Positions 41,038 to 52,596 of a DNA stretch of 64,000 nucleotides are shown piece after piece (the stretch's first letter is position 1; each line of letters opens with the position of its first letter). This DNA comes from Vigna angularis (taxonomy: Eukaryota > Streptophyta > Magnoliopsida > Fabales > Fabaceae). The translations under genes and the position numbers were made by a program. The notes beneath the pieces were generated by a model. That model had not been told where the DNA came from. It saw only the letters and a list, made by a program, of their open reading frames with translations, and did not search any database. Where the stretch lies: NCBI RefSeq assembly GCF_016808095.1, contig NC_068980.1:8652501-8716500 (forward strand). Direction: 5' to 3'.

Positions 41038-41960
41038 GGGTACCCCTTCGGCGTCTGAGCGGCATTTTCCCGATCTCGCTCTCTCTCTATCCTTCTCTTT
41101 CTCCCTCTTCTCTCTCTTCCTTGAGCGTCTGGATTTCTGCGAGGAGCCTCTGCCCCCGTGTGCTTTCGGAGGCGTCCCAGTGCTGCGACGAGCTTCTGTA
41201 AGCCCTTCCACTTCCAGGTAAGTCTTCTGAGCTCTTCGATCTTCTTCCTTTCCTTTAAGTTTTTGTTTTTCTTCCTTCCATCCTTCCTTCTCTGCTTTTC
41301 TGTTTTTTCGATCTTTCCTTCTCTGTTTTTTTTCGTTTTTCTTTTCCTTTACGATTTCTGGTTTATTTTTTACTCTCTAGCTTTCTGCATCTGCCTTCCT
41401 TTCTTGTTCCCTTTTTTTTGTTTTTTTCTTTTCTGCAAGCTCTTTATTTTCCTCTGCTTTCCGCTTTGTCTGCTTTTATTTCCGTCTTGCCCTTCTTTGC
41501 TTTTCTTTCTGAGTCTTCTTTCTTCCTCTTTTTTTTAAAATTTAAAAACTTAAAACACTTAAAAACACAACTGTCTTAAACTTAAGGGGTATATAGGCTG
41601 GAAACCAGACGTTTATCTCCCTTCGATTGAAGGTATGGCAGAGACAATCGGGTAGAACAACGCCACGTACCCCATAAAAACAGAAAACTTAAAAAGATAA
41701 TTATTTGAATGAACCGGACATGGACAAATGGACAAGGACAAAAGGACATAGATCCGTTTAGGATCCTCTTGCAAGGACCGTGAAACAGATCCGAGACCAG
41801 ACACTGAAATAACAAAGACCGACCGGACAAGATAAACTTAAAAGGAAACAAAAACACATAAAGAAAACACTGAAAAACCTTTTGTTTTATGCTTCTGTTA
41901 TGTTTTTGTTCTTTTTATTTTTTATTATTTATTTTTTTTTAGAAAACTTAGAGAGGAAAG

Positions 41961-42531
41961 ATGAGCGAGATGGAGATGGAGAGATACACCGGTCAGCGGT
42001 GGAGACCTACTGACGATCAGGTCAAAATGATGACCCACATCTACAATTACGGGGTCACACATCCTAGCAGAGCCCAAGTCGTTGAGATTGCATCTCGACT
42101 AAGGGCTTTCGGAGAAGCCAGTGAATACAATGTGCACTGCTGGTTTAACAATCACGGCAATCGGGTCAGGCGCTGGCAAGCAGAGATAGACCCTACTGGC
42201 ACTCAGTTTTCACAACTGCCGCTATACATGTATGGTAAGCACCCTGATCACCTCCATCTCTTTTTTTTTTTTTTTTTTTTTTATAATTTCCCCTCATCTT
42301 ATTATTGACACAAATTTTCTTTTTGTTTTATTTTTTTTTTGGAAAGAATACGACTGGGTGATCATGAGGGCGCCGAGGCTGCTGGACTTGTTCCCCGTTC
42401 CGATCATCATTGACGACGATAGGGACGAACGACAAATCCCTCCACCCATGCTTCTCACATTCCGGACCAGAGCTCCCTCGACGGAGCTCTCCCTCAGACC
42501 ACCGCAACCAGCTCGGGAATTTTTTCGCTGA
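41961..42531 (+). CDS. WUSCHEL-related homeobox (WOX)-like protein, antisense inside the Ogre-like element
   Basis: Two coding exons, 41961-42234 and 42347-42531 (GT-AG, phase 1), join into an open frame of 152 residues. Residues about 12-73 match the WOX homeodomain: RWRPTDDQ at the start, the YxxGVTHPS spacing, LRAFGEASEYNVHC before helix 3, and WFNNHGNR in helix 3 (WOX family: WFQNHKAR). Residues 102-110, RLLDLFPVP, resemble the WUS-box (TLxLFPx). Residues 137-142, TELSLR, resemble an EAR-type repression motif. A short acidic run IIDDDRDE lies between them. The protein is short for a WOX but keeps the parts in family order. It lies antisense to ORF1 and gag, where the element should carry pol. 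The expected role is a nuclear DNA-binding repressor; target and host effect are unknown. An AATAAA at 42874 could serve the 3' end. Confidence 0.82.
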
Positions 42532-42539
42532 ATGCTTTT

Positions 42540-43688
42540 TTTTTTTATTTTTTATTTTCAAGGTCTGTAACTTAACGATCACCAGTGATCGAACTCTGAA
42601 CACTGTTTATTTGCTTTTGTTTATTTTCTGCTCTTTTTTTTTTTGTTTGAATTTGTGACTTTGCACTTCTTTGTTATATCTGCTTTTTTTTCTTTTTTAT
42701 GCATTTTTATTTTATTTATCATGATGCCAAGATCGCATGAGTGTATCCGACCTTTACTGTAATTTCCTGCTCCGATGATGAAATGAAATTAGATTTTTAT
42801 GGTTTTTTTTTTCTTCAGTCTAAACAAAAATTTCTAATTTAAACGAAATAATGGAAAACCGGGTTCAACAGAAAATAAATTATTTACAAAGAAAATACGG
42901 AAAAATGACTTCGAATGAAATGAGATCCAAAGCGAACACCATGAGCATGAAAAACAAAATTTTGAAATCATTATGCATATGAGACAATGCAGTAATGGGA
43001 AGAGAGGAACAATGAACTTGTAAACAAATTTGAACAATTTGAAATTTTGATGACTCCCTTTTTTTTTGAAAAATTTTTTTGTGCAATGAAATCGGACTCA
43101 AGCAAAAGCTTTCAAAAACGACTTCCTCTTTTTTTTCGAGTTAATTGTCTTACTTGCAGTCATCAAATTAGTAATTATTTCCAAAGCTTAGAAAAGTGAG
43201 GAATGTCACATATCCGAGGTCCAACTTTGGGATTACATTTTGACTTTTTCTCTCGAGACATCAACATATGTATGCTTGAACACACTCGCAAGTGAAAAAT
43301 GGGAATTGTTTAGAACGGTTCTGGAGATAATGGGATAGTTACGCTAATGCCACCTCATATGCTCGATAGAGTAGATGAGTGTCGAAGCCAAACACGAGGT
43401 ACCTAAAACGTTTCCCCGATTGAGTATGATGATGAATCCATGACAATTCGGATTCAAATAAGATCCGCAAAGCTGGTCCAGTTTTGGGATTATGGATTGA
43501 TGATTTTCAATGAAAAACGTGGGGTGAGATTCACCCAGCCGATCCATTTTTTTTTTTTTTTGGGTATGGGATGAAAGGGTTGGCTAAAAGAATGGCCCCA
43601 AATGGGTTCGATTTTTTTTTGTATGCTTCGGGCTAGTTGGCAAGGAAATCCTCTCTTCCTGAGACATTATTCATTTTCATCTCTCACT

Positions 43689-43730
<42 letters not shown>

Positions 43731-44385
43731 TTTTTTTTTATATCACCCTTTCGGGTTTCTGAATCTAAGTGACCTATTCTCCCCTTTTTTTTCAATGGGT
43801 TTAAGGATCAACCTACTAGCGCAAGCGAGAAAACTTCTGGCCAAACCAATTTGCCCCGGGGTAAAGGTTTACTTTGTTACCTAGGGCATTGGCAATATTG
43901 TTGGGAGGAATCTTCTATTTTTTGAAGGGTGATATTTTTCAAGCACCATGCGCACAAACGTCTCGAGAGAAAGCATCAAATTGTTATTGTTTATTAGACA
44001 TTTGACCTCGGAAGAGTATGACACTGTAACTTTGCCTTTGATTATTTTTTCTATTTTCGAAAAACAAGAGTTTGACAATCTGCAAGAAGACAAATGACTC
44101 AGGATTTCTTCAATTTTTTTGTTATTAATTATTTTTTTTTTTTTTGACACCCTATTAGGATACGATTTCCACTAAACCTTGGAGATACCAAGTAATGAAA
44201 GTTTACATTAACAGTTCATGGATGAAAGCGTGACATCAATGAGCATAAACCTCATTAAAGCTCGAGCAAAACAACATCAGTTCCGACTTTTACAATAACT
44301 TATGCTTTCCCAAATAATCCGAGAGTCATCTTCACTCGTCCATGGCATTTGTAGAGGTGAACTTACGTCTTGCCACAGTGCTGGA
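42540..44385. other. Ogre internal region after gag, no pol recognised
   Basis: In the minus direction this follows gag and should hold protease and RT in a complete Ogre element. Only unrecognisable frames of up to 89 codons exist (43881-44150). It holds the presumed 3' end of the WOX-like transcription unit and a 41-base C tract. Confidence 0.65.
43690..43730. repeat. Poly-C tract, 41 bases
   Basis: 41 consecutive C (G on the element's sense strand), flanked at once by T9. True length is uncertain because assemblies handle such runs poorly. Confidence 0.9.
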
Positions 44386-45752
44386 TTAACTTTCTTCAAA
44401 CTTTAAACATCCTGAATCAATCAAAGATTGCACTTTACGTTTTAGAGCCTTGCATGCTTCAGTTGAATGTCCACACGCCCCTCCATGATAATCACACCTG
44501 GCTTTTATGTCATAGCTCCTTGGATACGGAGGTCGTATAGGCCTAGTTGGACAAATCTTTATGAGGTTTCTGCGGAGAAGATCTGGTAGTAGCTCTGTAT
44601 AGGTCATGGGGATAGGAGTGAAGTTGACGACCTTCTCATCACGATTGTAATTTCTTCGTTCAGTTGCTCGACTAGACCCATAGGAGTGCGACATTTGAGG
44701 ACAGGCAATAAAATGTGAATTAGCTCTTCGTTCTTTGCCTTTCTCACGTCTAGGATCATACTCATTTAAACTTGCTACTAGCTCTGAGCCTAGTGCAAAT
44801 TTTCCATTTCTTATGCCACTCTCAACCCTCTCTCCAATTACTACTATGTCAGTAAAACTTGAGGAGACTGAGATGCTTAACATGTGCTCATAAAATGGTG
44901 GTTGCAGAGTACTCGAAAATGTGGTAGTCATCTCCTTGTCGTTCAGACGCGGTTCTACTTGAGCAGCTATCTCTCTCCACCTTTGGGCATATTCTCTGAA
45001 TGATTCAGATTCTTTCTTCACCATGTTCTGCAATTGTGCTCTGTCAGGTGTCAAATCTTTATCATATCCATACTGCCTTAGGAATGTCTCAACCAGATGC
45101 TTCCATGAGTAGATGTGAGTAGTATCTAAGCGCATGTGCCAAGTTAGAGCCTCGTCAGTTAAACTTTCTTGGAAGAAGTGAATCAAAAGTTTTTTCATTG
45201 CGGGCATAAGCTGCCATTTTCATGCAGTACATGCTTATAGGGCCCCTCGGGCAAGTATTTCCCCGATACTTCTCGAACTCTGGCAGCCTGAACTTTGGAG
45301 GTATCACCACATCAGGAACTAAACGTAGTTTTTTAGCGTCTCCAAATTCAAAACTTCCTTCACCCTCTATGGCTCTCAACCTCTTCTCAAGGACTTCTAA
45401 TCTGCTCTTATCATCCTTAAAATTTACTGATGTAATGACACAAGATGGATAAATCTGCCCAGGAATTGTGAAAGTGGTTGCCCCAGGCTCGTCTTCTACC
45501 TCAACTGCATTATCTTCGGCCTTTTGAGTGTCAAGATGGCCCAAGTCTAATCCTGAGGGTGGAGTATAATTCGAGGGGAAGACCATAGGAAGGGAAAGTT
45601 CGTGCTTCTGGAACTCCTTGTTGTGATCGTTGTGTGCATAAACATCCAGGACTTTGTAAGGCATCCAGGGTCTTTAGGACCCGTCTCATTTGTTCCTTCA
45701 GCTGTCGGATATCGGCTCTCATTCCCTTTTGAACTTCTACTTGGTTCTCCAT
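44386..45752 (-). pseudogene. gag of the Ogre-like element, frameshifted
   Basis: Three overlapping minus-strand frames (45752-45531, 45664-45155, 45207-44386) form one gag of roughly 450 residues with two frame breaks, near 45655 and 45200. In order: a coiled N-terminus (RADIRQLKEQMRRVL), a linker, the capsid-type region (PPKFRLPEFEKYRGNTCP, then EALTWHMRLD, TFLRQYGYD, FREYAQRWREIAAQV), and a C-terminal zinc-knuckle-like CDYHGGACGHSTEACKALK. These blocks are typical of Ogre/Tat gag. Both breaks would stop normal translation, so capsid must come from another element if this one moves. Confidence 0.9.
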
Positions 45753-45999
45753 GATTTTGTCACTGGTTCGTGTCCTTTAGGGTGTCTTAGATGTTTAACT
45801 GCATTATTTTTTTTTGTGAAACAAATTAAGAAAAAAGAAAAATAAAAATAAAAAGGAAAAGAAAAGAAAAGAAAACATAGTTCAAAATTCTCTAGTCAGA
45901 AACTATAAAGGTGTGAAAATATTTGCCCCGGTATAATTTTGGAAATTAACACGAAACAGAGTCAATAAGGTGGTTCATCATTCTGAAATCCCCAAAATG

Positions 46000-47560
46000 C
46001 TAGACATAAGAATTCTTGGTCAATCATCACAGGTTTTAGTCATCACATTCTTCATTTGTCTGATCAGTTTCTCGCAGCAATTGAGGAATGTTTCAATCCC
46101 CTTAGGCGGGTTGATGATTGACATTACAGACCCAGCATCAGCTAATAGCTTAGGAACATTTTCAATGACTTCATTGATAAAGAAAGCTAATTGTGAGTGA
46201 CTTGTCCTTCTTCAACGACATATTCCTTCATCTGACTCATCAACCTTTATGTCCCCTTTTAGCTGAATGGCAACATTCCTTCTAGTTTTGTCACTGCTGC
46301 TTCTATTCACTGCTCATTATTTTGAAATTTCTTTTCGCAATTTGGGTTAGGGAAATTAATTACAACTTGATTGTCTTAACTCTTTCCGTGATTCATTGGC
46401 TAAGGGAAACTTCCACTAACAGTCCATGATCTTGGACCTTTCTTTGAAGCGAACAACATTTCCACGAGTGTCTTTAACTTGATGAAACATTTCAGCAAAA
46501 GATTCATGCCTCATATGATATGCGATGTGGCGAGAGATGCAGGTGTTAGCGATCCTCTCAGGATACTCAAATTATTTTTTTGCGCTAACATAGGATTGCA
46601 ATTAATACACCACCTAATACCCATGAGGGGTACATTAGGATACCTCCTGCAATGATATGTAATCTGATCTATGCTGCCAAGGGACACACCATTTATCTTG
46701 TTCTTCGTTTAAACTTGCACCAAGTTGCGCCCATTCATTTGCTCTTTTCACATGTGGTTCACAAGGAACAACCTAAGACAAGTGCAAAAGTTCCTAAAAA
46801 TCACTTCTTTTTCCGATGGTGACCCATGTTCACCTGACTGAGTACCTGTGATGGACTTTTTGTACAAAATCCAACTTTATCTCGGGTAATCGTTTACAGT
46901 GTCCTTGTAATCGATTATATACTGTAATAACTCGTCCATGGGGTATAGGGAATTTTAGGCGTCTCCAGTCTCACGGGAAATGAACCACAAATAAAACACT
47001 GGTAGACAACATAACATCTTTCCCCCCTTAAGTTCGTAACAATGATTAAGGGTCCCATAAACTTCAGCCAGGATGGCACTGACTAGATTCTCACAGCGCT
47101 CTTTGTCTCCCACAAATGCATTCATAGCGGCATAATCGACGAGGTTTTTGACATTTTAGGAGAAAGCATGACACCATAGAGGAGAAGGGTTAATACATCT
47201 GTAAACATTTCCCAATTTTCCTCTTAAGCCAAACGATGTAGGTATTCCTATAAGTATCTTTGAGGAAGGCCCCTCACTTTGCCCTTGATTGTGAACTCGC
47301 TTTCCAACTTCATTGGGTGTACTTTCCTGATCCTCGCTAACTGGAAGACAAGGATATACTGCTCAAGGTAGTTGTATGGAGTCTTTTCCATATTTAAGAC
47401 TTTCTCGAATTCTTCCACTGGTGGTACTAGTTGGAAATCTTGGAAAGTGAAGCACTTTAGTGGTGGATCATAGTACTGGGCTAAAGTAGTAATTGCTGAT
47501 GTTTGGACCTCCACCTCTAACAGACTCAATAAATTCTTATACCCCACCAATATTATCCTC
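46000..47560 (-). pseudogene. Ogre-type ORF1, decayed
   Basis: Upstream of gag in the element's direction. The best-preserved piece, 47550-47248, has YYDPPLKCFTFQDFQLVPP and VEEFEKVLNM, typical of the ORF1 protein that precedes gag in Ogre elements (DUF7745-like). Further pieces can be read in changing frames with stops: a DKERCENLVSAILAEVYGTL segment near 47090, a WAQLGASLNEE segment near 46720, and a YPERIANTCISRH segment near 46540. The function of ORF1 is unknown in the family. This copy cannot make a full protein. Confidence 0.75.
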
Positions 47561-48383
47561 CTTTACTCGACGTGCATCTTTTCGTCAAAATGTATGAACT
47601 CGAATACCTCTTGACTCAAAATTCCATGTTAATTCCCTTTTTTTAGCTTAAGGCCTTAATCACAACTTTATAATTTTTGACTAGAATCCACAAAACGTGA
47701 CAAGACTATAAAAAAAACTTGAGCTAAGGAAGAAGGAAAAAGAAAAAACAGGAAGAGAAAAAAAAGATAAAGAGATATGATGATACGTACAAGGTGCGTG
47801 ATTTTTATTAAGCGAACAATGAGGGTTATAAGAATACACATTTCTCCCTTTTGTGCCTTATCAAAGGTTGGATGACTGAAGTTCTAAGGCCAAATATATG
47901 CACTCACAAGGATAGCTCCCTAATGCTTAAATCAGGCCACCAGAGCTATGGCTCTTTTCACTGTTTCTCCACAACAGTCAGAGTAATCAACTAGATGTGG
48001 AGACACAAATGAAGAGAACAGACTCTGGCTGGGGTTCTCACGATAGCCAAACAGGAAGTATGTCCCAAATGACACCGCTACACAACCCCTCTATTTCTAA
48101 GTTGCGCTCAGACCCGGGTATAGGGCCCCACTCATGATATGCATATTGTGTGTGTGTGAAGGGAGAATGCAATCGTACACCCCAAACCCTCACCTGCAAA
48201 ACAACCAGAAAAATCCCAGGCAGATATAACATGTTTTCTACCCTAGGGTTCAATATAATCAAAACAAACACACATACAATTATGTCAAATATCAAATAAG
48301 GATAAAGAAAAAAAGGAAGAAGAACACAAAGAAAAACCACATTGAATTTGCACATCTAATTAAATGGCCTGACTCTCTGGTTG
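47561..48383. other. Ogre 5' untranslated leader
   Basis: Between the primer site and ORF1 on the minus strand; no coding features recognised. Low-complexity AAGAAAAA text lies at 47720-47770. Confidence 0.5.
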
Positions 48384-48401
48384 TCCCCAGTGGAGTCGCC
48401 A
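48384..48401 (-). other. Primer binding site of the Ogre-like element
   Basis: On the minus strand TGGCGACTCCACTGGGGA starts two bases after the CGACA end of the 5' LTR. From memory this matches the tRNA-Arg-type primer site of legume Ogre elements. Confidence 0.88.
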
Positions 48402-49023
48402 TCTGTCGCAACCGGAATCGCGACGGGACGACGATCCAATAAAAAAAGAATAAATATTGAAAAGAGATTTTGGAGTCGCCACCATAGTTTATTCTGGAAA
48501 ACTACGGAAAAACCATAAAATGATAAGGCATGGTCAAATTGAACCAGATTCTTGGTTCGGGAGTCGGTTACGTGTAGGGAAGGTATTAGCACCCTACAAC
48601 GCCTGCCCTAAGGCAGTACCTTTAACTAAATGTGCGAATGTGGATGTGGTTTTCAAAGTATTTAACTTCCCCTTAAAATAAAACTCTAAAGAAACAAACA
48701 ATATTTTTTAGTTTTTTGGGCCCGACAAGGATTGACCTTGCTCCTACGTATTCTTATGTGAGAAATCAGGGTTACGTAGTTCTTTTGAAAACTGTTTGAG
48801 ATGTTTGTTTGGAAATTTGTTTGAGAACTTTGTTTTGACATGATTTGGATTTTTGGGAGAGTGAGCCTGACAAGGACTAGCCTTGCTCCTACGTATCTCC
48901 ACTTTTAATGGAGAATCAAGGATCACGTAGTTCTGCCAGGAAGATTGTTTGTTGTTTGAAAGTGTTGATGTTTTTAGTTTTTGATGATTTTATGTTTTTT
49001 TTTGTATTTTCATGAAACAAACA

Positions 49024-49348
49024 GAAAAGGTTTCTAGCACAAGGACGATGCGTGCGATCACACATGTGCCTAAACCTTTGAAATATACTTTTATTTAAGA
49101 AAGAGAAAAGGTTTTTAGCACAAGGACGATGCGTGCGATCACACATGTGCCTAGACCTTTAAAACATATTTTTGATAGTTTTTAGAAGAGAGAAAAGGTT
49201 TTTGGCACAAGGACGATGCGTGCGATCACACATGTGCCTAAACCTTTAAAACGTATTTTTGGCGTTTTTGGAGAAAGATAAAAGGTTTTTGGCACAAGGA
49301 CGATGCGTGCGATCACACATGTGCCTAAACCTTTAAAACATATTTTTG
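49024..49348. repeat. Four tandem hairpin units in the 5' LTR
   Basis: Same units as at 32147-32471. In the genomic transcript they would lie in the 5' leader, roughly 1.8-2.1 kb after the start site and before the primer site. Confidence 0.9.
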
Positions 49349-51176
49349 TAATTTTTAATTTTTAATTTTGTATTTTTCTTTTTATCTTTAATTTTTATAT
49401 TTTGTAATTTTTTATGTAAATCGAAATAAACAAGTTCAATGGATATAAATAAAACACAAGGATGGGGAAAACTATACAAAGGGAAATTACAGACAATAAA
49501 AACCAACTAAGAAAATAAGAGCAAAAACAACCAACAAGAATAGGGGTACAGAGATAAAAACCAGTGTTGCGTGCGGAATAAAAATTGAAGTTCCTTGTTT
49601 GGGCCCAAAACTCCTTTTTTCAACTTTTATATCTGCCAGGGGTGCATAGATGAAAATTGGGGGTGCATTGAGTATACACTTGTCAGGCCCAATTCTTTTT
49701 CTTCTCCTTATTCTTTTACTTTGTTAGGAAGAGTGGGCTTAAACCCAAATGAAAATGGAGTGTGAAGTATGAAACAAAGGGGTGCAGAGAAAGTTCTCCT
49801 TTTTTATTTGTTTTAGGGTTCGAAGCCCCTTTCAAACTTAATCAGAATCCCATAAGGGTCATCCCCTCCATTCCAACACTTCAACTTACTCCTCCAGAGA
49901 CCCAAGGTCTCTTTTCCTCCGAAGATTCGCCGCCGCTACACTATGAATTGGCCACCGTGACACCGCCTCCTACCAGCTCTGAAAACGCCGACGACAACAG
50001 GTACAACCGCAGCCACCGACGGCCCCGGCGTGACTGCCTTCTCTTCGCCGCGCGCGAGGCTGACGCTGCTTCCTCGAATCCGGCCGCCGTGCCACTGCTT
50101 CCAGCCACCGCCTTCTCTCTCTTTTGGTGTCAAGTTGTTGGGTGGTTTGAATCTGCTTAGGTGTTCTTTGCTGCCAGAGTGGAGAAAGATTTTGATTTTT
50201 TTTGCAGTTAATGGTGTAGTCAATGATGGATGATGGGTGAAGATGTTGTCCGTTTGGAGTTTAGGCCGTGAGTTGTTTCCTGGGGTTCTTTCGGTATTGA
50301 CAGAGAATGGAGAGGGATGAGGATGGTAGGCGTTGGAGGTGAGGGGTAATGGGCGTGAGGTATAGGTTGAAGATAATGGTTGGGGAATGGTAGATTCCCG
50401 TGACATGCTTGATGGAGGAAATCGGTTTCTCTAGAGGTTTCTGTTTGATGAGTGTATGGCTGCCTTTCAGTTCACGCATGTTTCAACTATTATTACTTAC
50501 ACTTAGTGAATCTAGTGGATATTGAAATTACATATTGGTGTGTGTTCTTGATCAACACGTGAAGTCACAGGTGAAGCAAACTAGTACGTACTGATCAAAC
50601 ATCTTTCATACATACGACATCATCTATTCGTGCTCAACCTCATTCGTTCATATTTAAACAGAGGGCATGCGTTCACACAGAAAAAGCTGAGAGTTTAGAT
50701 AAAGAACATACCCGCGCAGCTTTAAGACGTTTCTCCTCTTGGATTCTCCTTCTCCTCTCTTCTCGGAGAGATGTCTCTTGTTCCCTTTTGATTAGATTGT
50801 TGGATCCTATTTCATGCAGGTTTGAGGGGATAAACAAAAACGCCTGTGAAGTGATGGTAGGGAGGTACGGGTATAACAGGCGTTGGCCGTGAGGTGTGGT
50901 TGATTGGTTACGGGCTGGGAGCTGGAATGAAGTTGGTCCCGAGGTGGTGTAAGGATGAAGAAGTTGATGCGGAATGATGAGGGAAAGGACGATGGTGAGG
51001 GGTTCTATGGGATGGTTCTTTTAGGAGCAGAGTGAGGTCGAACTGGAAGTTTGAGCTGGATTTTGATGAGTGAAAAGGAAGCACCGGAAAATAGAAGGAT
51101 TCTCTGAATCTGTGGAGTGATCAAGAGCCAAAAAAAAAAATGTTCCCCCCCCCCTTTTCCCTCTGCTGCTTGCTTT

Positions 51177-51184
51177 CTTTTATA
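51177..51184 (-). promoter_or_regulatory. LTR TATA box (5' LTR, promoter of the element)
   Basis: GGCTATAAAAG on the minus strand, followed by a purine-rich run. It lies about 260 bp downstream of the CGAACG array in the transcription direction. Confidence 0.55.
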
Positions 51185-51436
51185 GCCAAATCTCAGAACC
51201 CGTGAGCCTCCCAATCTGTTCAGAATTCCTCCCGTGATCCTCTTTTCTTTGCATGCTGAGCTACAGTTTTTTGGCCGTGAGAAAATAGGGTGAGGGCCCC
51301 TCGATCTTGTCTTCTTCTTCATACTGTGGACACCCTGTGCGTGTGGTTGCTTCCTCCTCTGTGCATGCTGGATGGTGATGCTGGAGATGGGAACCCTTGG
51401 TGGAAAGCTTAGACCAATTTTAAAATGTAGCCACCA

Positions 51437-52457
51437 ACTTTATGGACGCTCGGTCAATAACGCAAACAAACGACCGTTCACGAAAATGAACGAACGCCCA
51501 TACCGAACGTTCGTAAGGTAAAACAACCGATACAAGCCGAACGCAAACAGTAGAAAAGAACGAACGTTCACAAAGGTCAACCAAAGAAAACCGAACGCTC
51601 ACAAATCACTACTCCAGAGACCGAACTCTTAAGATTCAAACCGAATATAAGACCGAGTGGTGACCATGGACGCTCGCTAAAACTGAGAACAAAGCCAAAT
51701 CAAGAACGAATGCCACTAATACGTAAGTGACCAAACGTTCAAAACCGCACGCTAATTACCACTCATACACCAATAACGAACGCCATAAACCGAACGCTAA
51801 TCATCAGTCACCAAGACCGAACGCTCAAATGAGAATAAAATAACTTCAAAACCGAACGTTCACTAACACAAAACAAGACCGAACGTTCACTAACACAAAA
51901 CACGACCGAACGGTAAACTTGTCAGGCCGAACGGTTGATGACGAACGTCCAGAGGAAACGAAATGCCGAACGGTTGAACAGACCTAGACGAACGCTTTAA
52001 GATGAGGACGAACGTTCGCAATAGGCATAGGACGAACGGTTGCAAACAGAGGACGAACGTTCGCACAAAGGCGAGGACGAGCAGTTCGAAACAGAGGACG
52101 AACGTTCGCGTAAAGGCGAGGACGAGCAGCTCGAAACAGAGGACGAACGTGCTAAATTAACACATTGCCGAACGGCCGAATAGTGAAAGACCGAACGCTC
52201 AAGCAGTCGCTTCTGGGCGAACGGTCGCAGAAACAGTGGGTGAGGACGAACGGTCACAGCAACAATGGGGAAGGACGAACGGTCACTGTTTTGACGAGCG
52301 GCCACAGTAACAGTGGGGAAGGACGAACGGTTTCAGCAACAATGGGGAAGGACGAACGGTCACTGTTTGGACGAGCGGCCACAGTAATAGTGGGGAAGGA
52401 CGAACGGTTTCAGCAACAGTGGGGAGAACCGAACGGTCACTGTTTGGACGAACGTTT
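51437..52457 (+). repeat. CGAACG array in U3 of the 5' LTR
   Basis: Same array as in the 3' LTR, upstream of the element's TATA box. Confidence 0.9.
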
Positions 52458-52596
52458 TCATCTTTTTTTTTTATTTTATTTTATTTTTACTTTTTTTTTT
52501 TATATACATTTTTTTTCAATTTTTCTTTTTATGAGGAGAATACAATAAAACAAAATTATTTAGTCAATCCGGACGAAATTGAGTGTTGACATCATG

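Larger units (their letters stand above)
31527..52591 (-). mobile_element. Ogre-like (Ty3/gypsy, Tat lineage) retrotransposon, non-autonomous, 21.1 kb
   Basis: Two LTRs of about 4.19 kb (31527-35716 and 48404-52591) bound the element, and a perfect 5-bp duplication TCATG flanks it (31522-31526 and 52592-52596). The primer site next to the right LTR and the polypurine tract next to the left LTR show that it reads on the minus strand. Between them are a decayed Ogre-type ORF1, a frameshifted gag, several minisatellites and, on the plus strand, an intact WOX-like gene. I see no protease, reverse transcriptase, RNase H or integrase. I found only about eight substitutions and a few run-length changes between the LTRs (about 0.2%), so insertion is recent. 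Known Ogre elements are similar in length, LTR size, ORF1 and tRNA-Arg primer site. Confidence 0.93.
48404..52591 (-). repeat. 5' LTR of the Ogre-like element
   Basis: Nearly identical to 31527-35716, offset about 16877. Differences I found include T/C at 31626 vs 48503, a CTTAAG/CATAAG change at about 49853, and ACCGAAT/GCCGAAT at about 52174, plus run lengths. U3 lies at the right (CGAACG array), the TATA box at 51184-51177, and R-U5 runs left to 48404. Confidence 0.95.

Noticed and set aside
40883..41221. 112-codon plus-strand frame overlapping the WOX-like promoter and leader
   Set aside because: It spans the TATA box and the CT-rich leader; Ser/Leu/Phe-rich text reflects CTCTCT and TTTC runs. 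Treated as leader sequence.
41158..41538. 126-codon Phe/Leu-rich frame
   Set aside because: Poly-pyrimidine tract of the leader intron; composition artefact.
43881..44150. 89-codon minus frame just after gag, possible protease
   Set aside because: No aspartic protease motif (DTG/DSG) and no match to Ogre pol text; left unassigned.
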